This document shows positions 57,366 through 64,000 of a DNA stretch of 64,000 nt, one piece after another (position 1 is the first letter of the stretch; each line of letters opens with the position of its first letter). Source of the stretch: Adhaeribacter soli (lineage in GTDB: Bacteria > Bacteroidota > Bacteroidia > Cytophagales > Hymenobacteraceae); the NCBI RefSeq assembly GCF_008727925.1, contig NZ_VTWT01000005.1, positions 186,001 through 250,000 on the forward strand. Reading direction: 5' to 3'. The position numbers were made by a program, and so were the translations under genes. The notes under the pieces were generated by a model. That model did no database searches. It was not told where the DNA came from and saw only the letters and a program-made list of their open reading frames with translations.

Positions 57366-57760
57366 ATTAAAAACTTCTGACAACCTTGACCTTTTAAACA
57401 TTGCTTCTTCCAGATGGTTTACATTTTTGAAGCGCCGGTAAAAGTCATCCTTAAAACGCGCTTCCGGCTCAATTAGTGTCAGTCGTAAATTCCAGCAAGT
57501 AACAACCTTCCGCCCTAAACCAGTTCCTTTTCTGCTTTCTTCGAGGCTTTGTTCTTTAATGCTGTTTAGAGCCAGGAAATCACAAGATTCTTCCAGAATG
57601 ACAGAAGGGGGGGGAACCTAATTATTTCTGGAAAGGCGTTCTGGAAGCACGTTCATTCCCTAAAACAAAATAGCTGCACCGGAATGCAGCTTTTCATTTT
57701 CTCAAGCTCCCCAATAAGGGCAGTATTTTCTTTCATTCAGGGCAAAGCCTAAGTGCACAC
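57366..57760. other. Gene-free stretch with G tract
   Basis: Nearly 400 bp without a credible gene. It contains AGATTCTTCCAGAATGACAG, an eight-G run at 57607-57614, and at 57672-57694 a stem AGCTGCA / TGCAGCT with T residues that is probably the terminator of the minus-strand gene at 57761. Confidence 0.5.
57672..57694 (-). terminator. Weak intrinsic terminator
   Basis: AGCTGCA / TGCAGCT stem with a 6-nt loop, flanked by A-rich sequence (T-rich on the minus strand), 67 bp after the stop codon at 57761. Confidence 0.6.
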
Positions 57761-58213
57761 TTACTTCAGCCGCGGGTGAATGTTCTCGTCGCGGTGGTGC
57801 GGGTGAATGTGCTGGATCGGGCTTTTTAAGGTGGTCTGGTTTGTCATTACCATCATAGACCGGGCCGTTTCGTTAAAGTATTCCAGGCGACGGATCAACA
57901 GTTCTTTCAGCAGGATCTTGCCTTCCGGCGTTTTCATCCAGGCACGTTTGTCTTCCAGAATTTGGGCCATGGCATCGAGCACGGCCGTTTCCTGTTGCCG
58001 GTAAGCCTGCTGCAGATCGTTAATGGCGCTGATGCCTTCGGCTTTTATGTTCAGGAATACGCCTTTCTGGCCCAAAACTTCGCACAACAGGTTTACCTCC
58101 AGCGGAATAGAAGTTTTTAAGGGCGTAGTGCGGATATCGGTGCCTTTATCCAGCAGCATTACAATGGTTTCGAGGTTCTCTCTAAAACGTTGGTAAAGCG
58201 AAGCAGCTTCCAT
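57761..58213 (-). CDS. Hypothetical helical protein, 150 residues
   Basis: A cytosolic protein I do not recognise. It is predicted all-helical: MEAASLYQRFRENLETIVML, LQQAYRQQETAVLDAMAQILEDKRAW and KILLKELLIRRLEYFNETARSM. The C-terminus is histidine-rich (IQHIHPHHRDENIHPRL), which could bind metal, but there is no supporting motif. It lies 66 bp downstream of the FAD/NAD(P)-binding protein gene in the same direction, so the two may share a transcript, and its function could relate to that redox protein. No frame or composition anomaly. Confidence 0.7.
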   Translation of the reverse strand: MEAASLYQRFRENLETIVMLLDKGTDIRTTPLKTSIPLEVNLLCEVLGQKGVFLNIKAEGISAINDLQQAYRQQETAVLDAMAQILEDKRAWMKTPEGKILLKELLIRRLEYFNETARSMMVMTNQTTLKSPIQHIHPHHRDENIHPRLK

Positions 58214-58279
58214 AAGATTGATTCAGGTTCTAAAAAACAGTAGTCTTTCAGGTACAAAAGTACGGAATTGCATTTACTT

Positions 58280-59722
58280 TTAGGCCTTTGCGCCGGTATT
58301 TTCCGTTTTAGTTTCCGGGGCCGGCATAAAGGCGTGCAGAATGGTTTGCGCCAGGTGCGCAGCCTGCTCGCTGATCTCCGGCACGGCCGTAGATTCCCAA
58401 AGCGCGCCCCGTAAAGCCGGCCCGATTGTAAACAAAGCGTTGGAAGGCTTACCGTTTTTCTGAATAAGCTTTCCTTCCGGACCGGCCAGTAATCCCAGGT
58501 GAAGCTCGTCAGGTTGCAGCAGCCGGGTTTGAAGCAGCTGCTGCACCAGCGGGGTTTCTATTTTTTCATAATTACATTGCGGACCGGTACAATTAATGAG
58601 CCGGTGCACCACTACGTTTTCGTTTTGCAGTTGCCCGCGTTCTTTCAGCTTTACGGTTAGGCCTTCCGGCTGCACTGCTGCGTGTTGCAAACGCGCCGCC
58701 CGGATCTCGAGCTGGCCGCTTTGCCGGGCTTCCTGAATGCGGGCCGCTACCTGGGGCGACAACCGGTGCCGGAAAACACTCCAGAGCGAACTTAAATGCC
58801 TCAGAAAGGTCTGTTTATCTTCCAGCGATAATTCCTGCCAGATCTCCTGGGTAAGCGGGCGGAGCGAGTCGATAAGGGCTTCGCAACTGCTGCCCTGGGA
58901 AATAGCCTGGCGGATATGCCGTTTTACCTCGGGATAAATGCGGGCCAACTTATACGGTGGCTGCAGTTCTTTCCGGAAATCGGGATACGGTTTGGTGTGG
59001 CGGTGCTCCATGGGCAGGTAACCCTTCGGGGAAAACGCGATGATCCTGCCGGCAAACTTCTGTTCCAAAAGGCTCAGCACCACGTCTACCATCGTCAGGC
59101 CCGTACCGATCAGCATAACCGTTTCGTTTTGTTTCAGGTTTGTTAGCGCTTCCGGTTTCCAGGGGTTGCCGAAATAAAAACTGCTTTCCACCACTTCCGG
59201 ATCAAGGCCGGCAATGGGCGACGGGGCGAAATTTCCGAGGGCAAAAACCACTTTTTCGGTTAAAAAGGGCTCGCCGCTCTTTAACGTGACCTGGTATTTG
59301 CCCTTTGCCTGCGGAGTAACTTCCAGCGCTTCGTCTTCAATAAACTGCAGGCGGCAGCCCGCCGGCATATTATCCCGGGCACAATCGAGCACGTAGGCTA
59401 TGTAGCGGCCATACACTTTGCGGGGCATAAAGGCATCGGCCAGGCATTCGCCCGGCTGGCAGTACTGCTGCACATCGGGCTGGTTTTCGAGCCAGTGCAC
59501 AAAATGCTTTGGCTGGTGCGGGAAAGCGCTCATGCGGCCGGAACGTACGTTCAGCAGATGCAGGTTGCTTTCGGCCGAATACGCGACGCCTTTGCTTAGA
59601 GGATAGCCCGTATTTACGATCTTCACGCTAATGGGAAAAGGGGTCTGGCGAAGCAGCTGCACCGCCGTTAGCGTACCACTAAAACCTCCACCAATAATTG
59701 TAACGCATTTTTCAGAGGCCAT
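58280..59722 (-). CDS. FAD/NAD(P)-binding protein
   Basis: A 480-residue flavoprotein-like enzyme of the NAD_binding_9 type. The dinucleotide motif GGGFSG (GxGxxG at residues 11-16) opens the protein, followed by HLLNVRSGRMSAFPHQP. A second nucleotide site is VMLIGTGLTMVDVVLSLL near residue 206, and RLINCTGPQCNYE near 380 is typical of this group, which lacks a known reaction. FALGNFAPSPIAGLDP lies between. It probably catalyses a cytosolic redox step on an unknown substrate. Upstream is a terminator for the MoxR operon, so it has its own transcript, possibly shared with the downstream helical protein. Confidence 0.88.
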   Translation of the reverse strand: MASEKCVTIIGGGFSGTLTAVQLLRQTPFPISVKIVNTGYPLSKGVAYSAESNLHLLNVRSGRMSAFPHQPKHFVHWLENQPDVQQYCQPGECLADAFMPRKVYGRYIAYVLDCARDNMPAGCRLQFIEDEALEVTPQAKGKYQVTLKSGEPFLTEKVVFALGNFAPSPIAGLDPEVVESSFYFGNPWKPEALTNLKQNETVMLIGTGLTMVDVVLSLLEQKFAGRIIAFSPKGYLPMEHRHTKPYPDFRKELQPPYKLARIYPEVKRHIRQAISQGSSCEALIDSLRPLTQEIWQELSLEDKQTFLRHLSSLWSVFRHRLSPQVAARIQEARQSGQLEIRAARLQHAAVQPEGLTVKLKERGQLQNENVVVHRLINCTGPQCNYEKIETPLVQQLLQTRLLQPDELHLGLLAGPEGKLIQKNGKPSNALFTIGPALRGALWESTAVPEISEQAAHLAQTILHAFMPAPETKTENTGAKA

Positions 59723-59857
59723 TGGTTTAGCAGGTCGTTTCGGTAGTAAATTTAATTGAGCCTAATTTTACAAATATTTCGCCGGAAAGTTGCGTTTCCT
59801 ACCAATTGCCTCTGGCTTTTTTAGCCTGAACCCCTACCCTTTTGGGGTAAATAAAAC

Positions 59858-59894
59858 GAAAAAGCCTGCCACCGGAATCCGGCAACAGGCTTTT
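59858..59894 (-). terminator. Intrinsic terminator of the MoxR operon
   Basis: AAAAGCCTG / CAGGCTTTT outer stem with an inner CCGG pairing and A run (T on the minus strand), 24 bp after the MoxR stop codon. Confidence 0.85.
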
Positions 59895-59917
59895 CAGAGA
59901 AAAAGGATAGCATTTTT

Positions 59918-60883
59918 TTACAGCAGATCCTGAATAATTTTTTCGGTAGTTATTCCTTCGGCTTCGGCTTTAAAATTGCGCACGATCCGGTGGCGGAGAA
60001 TCGGCAGGGCAACCGCCTGCACGTCTTCAATATCCGGAGAGTATTTTCCGTTCAGCAGGGCATTGCATTTAGCTCCAACAATTAAGTGCTGCGAAGCCCG
60101 CGGGCCGGCGCCCCATTCCAGGAACTGGTTGGCAACCGGAGCGGCCATACCGGTATTAGGGCGGGTTTTGTGCACCAGTTTTACGGCATAATCTACCACG
60201 TTGTCTACCACCGGCACGCGGCGCACCAACTCCTGGAAAGCCATAATTTCTTCGGAATGAAGCACTTTGTTTACCGTAGCTTTCTGGCCGCTGGTTGTGT
60301 TTTTCACGATCTGCTTTTCCGCTTCGAAAGAAGGATAACCCAGGGTAATGTTGAACATGAAACGGTCGAGCTGGGCTTCCGGCAACGGATACGTACCTTC
60401 CTGCTCGATCGGGTTCTGGGTGGCGAGCACGAAGAACGGCCGCGGCAGATCGTATTTCCTTCCGGCAACGGTTACCGAATATTCCTGCATGCTTTCCAGC
60501 AGCGCGGCCTGGGTTTTAGGCGGCGTGCGGTTAATTTCGTCGGCCAGAATAATGTTGGAGAACACCGGCCCTTTTACGAACTGGAAATTCCGGCTCTGGT
60601 CCATGGTTTCGGAACCTACAATATCAGAAGGCATCAGGTCGGGCGTGAACTGAATACGGTTGAAGCTCAGGTCCAGCGAAGAGGCAATGGTATGAATAAG
60701 CAAGGTCTTGGCCAGGCCGGGTACTCCAACCAGTAAGCAATGGCCCTGAGAAAAAATAGCGGTAAGTACCAGTCTTACTACTTCATCCTGACCTACAATT
60801 ACTTTCGAAATTTCCTGGTTCAGGGTTTTTACGCTCTGAAACAGCGCATCGGCAGCTTCTTTATCGGATTGAAATTGCTTCAT
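59918..60883 (-). CDS. MoxR family AAA+ ATPase
   Basis: A 321-residue AAA+ chaperone. Walker A is GVPGLAKT at 53-60, Walker B IILADEINRTPPKTQAALLE near 110-129, sensor 1 FFVLATQNPIEQEGTYPLPEAQLDRF near 148-173, and the C-terminal lid carries PDIEDVQAVALPILRHRI. MoxR proteins help insert cofactors or assemble VWA-domain complexes. No VWA (BatA/BatB) gene is next to it; instead it lies 6 bp downstream of a SurA-like chaperone gene and is probably co-transcribed with it. The BatD gene of this window is 27 kb away. Confidence 0.93.
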   Translation of the reverse strand: MKQFQSDKEAADALFQSVKTLNQEISKVIVGQDEVVRLVLTAIFSQGHCLLVGVPGLAKTLLIHTIASSLDLSFNRIQFTPDLMPSDIVGSETMDQSRNFQFVKGPVFSNIILADEINRTPPKTQAALLESMQEYSVTVAGRKYDLPRPFFVLATQNPIEQEGTYPLPEAQLDRFMFNITLGYPSFEAEKQIVKNTTSGQKATVNKVLHSEEIMAFQELVRRVPVVDNVVDYAVKLVHKTRPNTGMAAPVANQFLEWGAGPRASQHLIVGAKCNALLNGKYSPDIEDVQAVALPILRHRIVRNFKAEAEGITTEKIIQDLL

Positions 60884-60889
60884 AGTTCG

Positions 60890-62260
60890 TTAGTTCGGCG
60901 TTTGCAGGAGGTTGCAGCTCTGATAATCCGGGTTCACCTCCATGTATACAGAATTCCGGTTCTTATCGAACCAGGTATCTAATGCTTTTCTTCTTTTATC
61001 GTTCAGGGCGGCCGCCGAGATCTTCTGGTAATCGTCTTTCAGGTTGGCCTGGTGCGGCGGTGTTTTCGATTTCAGGTAAATAATGCGCTGGGCCTGCTTG
61101 CCGTCTTCGGTCCGGTACGGCATCGGGTTGCTGATCTGCCCTACTTTCATGGTATCGATGATGAAGAAAACGGTCGGGTCCAGTTTATCCAGCGGAATGT
61201 ACGGGCTGCCATCGCGTGGGTTGGCAAATAATCCACCATTGTCCTTGGTTGCGCGGTCGTCGGAGAATTCTTTGGCGGCTTTAGCAAACGAAATGCTGTC
61301 TTTCTGAATGCTGGCCCGGATCTTGGTCAGTTGGGCGGCGGTTTCGGCCATATCCACTTCGCTGGCGGCCGGTTTTATCAGAATGTGGCGGGTATTGAAT
61401 TCTTCTCCCCGGCGCTCAATAAGCTGAATAAGGTGAAACCCGAATTGTGATTCTACCACGCGGGAAAGTTTACCGGGCTCCAGGCTAAGAGCGGCGGCTT
61501 CGTATTCCGGAACCAGTTCTTTTTTCTTGAAAAAGCCTAACGTTCCGCCATCGGCTGCCGAGGCAGGATCTTCGGAATAACGGCGGGCCAGGGTAGCAAA
61601 ATCTTCACCGGCTTCGATCCGTTTTTTAATGTCTTCCAGTTTTTTCCGGGCTTCGTCGCGGTTTTTGCGGCTTGGCTTTCCTATCTTCACGATCTGACCC
61701 ACTTCCACCTCGGTAGAATAATACGGCAGGCTATCCTGCGGAATCCGGTTGAAATAATTGGTGACCTCCCTGGGCGTAACCGAAATGCTGCCGGTTATGT
61801 TGTCCTGCATGCGTTGCAGCACCAGCTGGTCGCGCACCTGCTTGCGGAGCTCGTCTTTGAGTTGCTTTATAGTCTTGTTGTAGTACTCTTCCAGTTTCTG
61901 CTCGCTGCCGATCTGGGACACAAAGTATGCCATGCGGCGGTCGAGTTCGCCTTTCACCTGCTCGTCCGGCACCACTACGGAGTCGGCATCGGCGCGGGCC
62001 AGCATCAGCTTGTTCATTACCAGGTTTTCGAGGATCTCGCACTTCAGGTTCGGCGAATCGGCCTGGCCGGAAGCTACGATCTGGGCATGGTTAATTTCCA
62101 GTTCCGACTTCAGAATAATCTGGTTATCGAGCTTTACGATAATGCCGTCGATAACCGGGTTTTTCCGCTGCTGCCCGAAAGCCGGTACCAGCAGGGCCCA
62201 GCAAAACAGGAACGCCCAGACTTTTTGGTTTAAAAATATACTGTTTTTAGATACGATCAT
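60890..62260 (-). CDS. SurA-like peptidyl-prolyl isomerase with two parvulin domains
   Basis: Periplasmic outer-membrane-protein chaperone of 456 residues. A signal peptide (about 1-29, ending PAFGQ) is followed by the SurA N-terminal helical domain with DGIIVKLDNQIILKSELEI. Parvulin domain 1 spans about 183-283 (VEVGQIVKIGKPSRKNRDEA ... GFFKKKELVPEYEAA, FGFHLIQLIERRG). Domain 2 spans about 288-395 (FNTRHILIKPAASEVDM, KEFSDDRATKDNGGLF). It should assist beta-barrel assembly. It is followed 6 bp later by MoxR and preceded by a terminator of the second parvulin gene, so the two parvulin genes are adjacent but probably separate transcripts. Confidence 0.93.
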   Translation of the reverse strand: MIVSKNSIFLNQKVWAFLFCWALLVPAFGQQRKNPVIDGIIVKLDNQIILKSELEINHAQIVASGQADSPNLKCEILENLVMNKLMLARADADSVVVPDEQVKGELDRRMAYFVSQIGSEQKLEEYYNKTIKQLKDELRKQVRDQLVLQRMQDNITGSISVTPREVTNYFNRIPQDSLPYYSTEVEVGQIVKIGKPSRKNRDEARKKLEDIKKRIEAGEDFATLARRYSEDPASAADGGTLGFFKKKELVPEYEAAALSLEPGKLSRVVESQFGFHLIQLIERRGEEFNTRHILIKPAASEVDMAETAAQLTKIRASIQKDSISFAKAAKEFSDDRATKDNGGLFANPRDGSPYIPLDKLDPTVFFIIDTMKVGQISNPMPYRTEDGKQAQRIIYLKSKTPPHQANLKDDYQKISAAALNDKRRKALDTWFDKNRNSVYMEVNPDYQSCNLLQTPN

Positions 62261-62370
62261 TGAAAATAAAAAATATGGCCTGCTGCTAACATATAAGACC
62301 TATTAGCCTTAACGCAAAAGCCCGCCGGTAAATTTGATTTCGGGCCGGAAAATATTCCCGGCCTAAACAG

Positions 62371-62403
62371 AAAAAGCGCTGCCGGTAAAGCAGCGCCTTT
62401 TTT
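62371..62403 (-). terminator. Intrinsic terminator between the two parvulin genes
   Basis: GCGCTGC / GCAGCGC stem with a 7-nt loop and an A run (T on the minus strand), 11 bp after the stop codon of the upstream gene. Confidence 0.85.
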
Positions 62404-62414
62404 CTATCTAAAAC

Positions 62415-64000
62415 CTACTGTTTCTTAATAAGTTTGTCTACTTCGCTCTGATTTACCTGCACCGGGTATTTGGCACGTAGTTCATCGATCCACTGTTTTT
62501 CCAGGTAAGCCTGGTAATCGGAAGTGGCAATGCCGCGGGCTTCGTTCAGGTTTTTGTACGTTGGCGGCAATACTTTCTCGATCTTTATCAGCATGAAACG
62601 GCCATCGCGCTCTACCGGGAAGGTTCCTTCTTTCCACTCGATCTCATCCAGGGCTTTGTTTTCGCCTTTCTGGAATTTCTTGCTCGTGATCTGTACGGCC
62701 AGCGGATTGTTCTCGTTCAGGTTGCTTTCCAGCACCGCCGGATCGGAAGAGTAATACGTCAGGTTTACGGCGCGGCTTGCTTTTACTTTCGGTGCGGTTA
62801 CCGTTTTAATGCGGTTGGCAGCAATGCCTTTGGAAGTTAAATAAGTAACTACTTTCTGCGCGCGGGTTTTAGCCAGGTTCTTGTTTTTGGCTGCTTCCTT
62901 GGCGTCGGCGCTGCCGCTAACTTCTACCGTTAAGGCTTCGTCGGCATTCAGCTGGGCTACCAGGTTATCGAGGGCCGTTTGGGTTTCTTTGGTGAAGGCA
63001 TCTTTACCGGCATCGAACTTCAGAGATTTCGGCTCCAGTTTCTTGTTTTCGAAGCGGCCGCCGGCCAGTAATTTCTGGGTTTTGTTCAGCAGGTCTTTGC
63101 TCGCAGCGCTGATGATGGTTGCCTGCGCGCGGGTATCCCACTTGTATTTTTCTTTGTTCTGCTCGAAATACGCTTTCAGGCCGGTAGTGTCTTCAATCGC
63201 TTTGCTCCATACTTTTTCGTCCATTAACTGGAACAACAGAATACCGTCGCGGTACTCTTTCACGAGCATTTTGTAGTCTACGTATTTGTTTTCCAGGTTG
63301 GCTTTCTCGAAGTTCATCAGGCTGGCTTCTACGTATTGGTCGTAAAGGCTCTGCATGTAGTGCGCCGGAGTGCCGCTTTTTCTTGGCTGCTGGTTGGCGC
63401 TTACGTACTCGAAGAAATCTTTAATGGTGTACTTCTTATTGCCGATCAGGAACAGCGGCGTATCGCCTACTTTGTCTTTGGCAGAAGCAGGCTTGTATTT
63501 GAAATGGCCGGCTGTAAGCGAAGTATCTGCTTTACTGAAAGCAATTTCTTTGGAGCCTTTAATTTCGGTGAATTTATTTTCGGTACGGATGCGCTTTAAG
63601 AAAGCCGTTTTGTTCAGTTCAGAACGGGAATCTTTCGCTACACGGCCGCGCAGGGAAGCTTCGGTTTCTTCGTAAGTCGGCAGGCCTCTTCTTTCAATTA
63701 ACTTAATAATGTGCCAGCCATAAGGCGTTTGCACCGGCTGCGAAATATCGCCCGGGTTTTTCAGGTTGAAAGCGGCTTCTTCGAAGCTCGGGATCATGCG
63801 GCCGGTACCGAACCAAGGTAGTTCGCCGCCGTTGCTCGCCGAGCCTGCATCTTCCGAGAACTGGGAAGTAAGTTTATCCCAGCTTTCTTTTTTCTGAACG
63901 CGGTTATAAATTTCGTCGATCTTGCGTTTTGCTTCGGCCGAATCGGCCTTAGGCATGCCCGGCGTTGCGCGCACCATAATGTGGGCCACTTTAATTTCGC
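62415..64000 (-). CDS. Parvulin-type PPIase with embedded OmpA-like domain (5' partial)
   Basis: Periplasmic folding factor, truncated at the window edge: the frame is open to base 64000 (EIKVAHIMV), so the start lies beyond; the GTG at 63989 is internal. About 527 residues are visible. A parvulin domain occupies roughly the first 105 (AHIMVRATPG ... LPWFGTGRMIPSFEEAA ... YGWHIIKLIERRG). The middle is helical. Around residues 318-397 a segment LKFDAGKDAFTKETQTALD ... KTRAQKVVTYLTSKGIAANR matches OmpA C-terminal peptidoglycan-binding domains, keeping Asp in GSAD and Arg in KTRA. The rest (DGRFMLIKIEKVLPPTY) resembles the PPIase tail. It could tether the chaperone to the cell wall. Confidence 0.85.
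   Translation of the reverse strand, partial: EIKVAHIMVRATPGMPKADSAEAKRKIDEIYNRVQKKESWDKLTSQFSEDAGSASNGGELPWFGTGRMIPSFEEAAFNLKNPGDISQPVQTPYGWHIIKLIERRGLPTYEETEASLRGRVAKDSRSELNKTAFLKRIRTENKFTEIKGSKEIAFSKADTSLTAGHFKYKPASAKDKVGDTPLFLIGNKKYTIKDFFEYVSANQQPRKSGTPAHYMQSLYDQYVEASLMNFEKANLENKYVDYKMLVKEYRDGILLFQLMDEKVWSKAIEDTTGLKAYFEQNKEKYKWDTRAQATIISAASKDLLNKTQKLLAGGRFENKKLEPKSLKFDAGKDAFTKETQTALDNLVAQLNADEALTVEVSGSADAKEAAKNKNLAKTRAQKVVTYLTSKGIAANRIKTVTAPKVKASRAVNLTYYSSDPAVLESNLNENNPLAVQITSKKFQKGENKALDEIEWKEGTFPVERDGRFMLIKIEKVLPPTYKNLNEARGIATSDYQAYLEKQWIDELRAKYPVQVNQSEVDKLIKKQ

Noticed and set aside
57607-57614. Eight-G tract as a phase-variation switch
   Set aside because: It lies far from any promoter box or coding region in the gap, so there is no gene it could plausibly switch.
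60086-60736. 216-codon plus-strand frame opposite moxR
   Set aside because: It is antisense to a gene with complete Walker A, Walker B and sensor motifs. The frame arises from codon bias.

Overview
The window reads as a chromosomal segment of a Bacteroidota bacterium, most likely order Cytophagales and probably family Hymenobacteraceae. Support comes from three secreted proteins with type IX secretion (T9SS) C-terminal sorting domains, a fused SecDF, a GlmU-family protein, BatD, a TonB receptor with an N-terminal CarboxypepD_reg-like domain, zinc-free type-B ribosomal protein L31, and repeated use of the Bacteroidota -7 promoter motif TAnnTTTG with almost no Shine-Dalgarno sequences. The genus is an inference. 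I found no rRNA, tRNA or CRISPR array.

Layout. 0-10 kb: a truncated LPG-synthase-like membrane protein, a T9SS repeat protein, a divergent polysaccharide deacetylase, an SDR reductase with a secreted cyclophilin, hemC, holB, a GlmU-family enzyme and rpmE2. 10-22 kb: a small secreted protein coupled to a phosphoribosyltransferase, a lipoprotein, rdgB, an MCE/Mla lipid-transport operon (permease, ATPase, MlaD-like protein), udk, secDF and a YitT-family protein. 22-26 kb: an AT-rich accessory stretch on the plus strand, with a TPR protein and two RibD-C/DHFR-like reductases around an AraC regulator. It also holds an attC-like element and a 623-bp ORF-less group II intron on the minus strand. 26-31 kb: nifU-like gene, Na+/H+ antiporter, small membrane and lipoprotein genes, an ankyrin protein and a second attC-like element. 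31-44 kb: aroC-batD, two Tat-type ferritin-like proteins, queG, ruvB, a GIY-YIG nuclease inside inverted repeats, an acyl-CoA dehydrogenase, and a TonB-dependent receptor under a TPP riboswitch. 44-51 kb: two large T9SS surface proteins, one with 13 Ig-like repeats. 51-64 kb: DUF3108 protein, recA, a putative outer-membrane protein, a di-haem peroxidase, an RDD protein, an FAD/NAD(P)-binding protein, a MoxR ATPase and two parvulin-type periplasmic chaperones. The second parvulin runs off the window and contains an OmpA-like domain.

Most core genes are at mid GC and end at clear intrinsic terminators. Several gaps carry recurring palindromic families: three copies of a CCCCTCC-ended MITE-like element, five TTCGAA-rich spacers, two copies of a GCCAATC/GCGTAG element, and single inverted-repeat elements.

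The most unusual items are the ORF-less group II intron beside attC-like elements, a structured-RNA candidate at 55.06-55.16 kb, the GIY-YIG nuclease in inverted repeats, the OmpA-parvulin fusion, and a run of four tetraloop hairpins at 28.7 kb.
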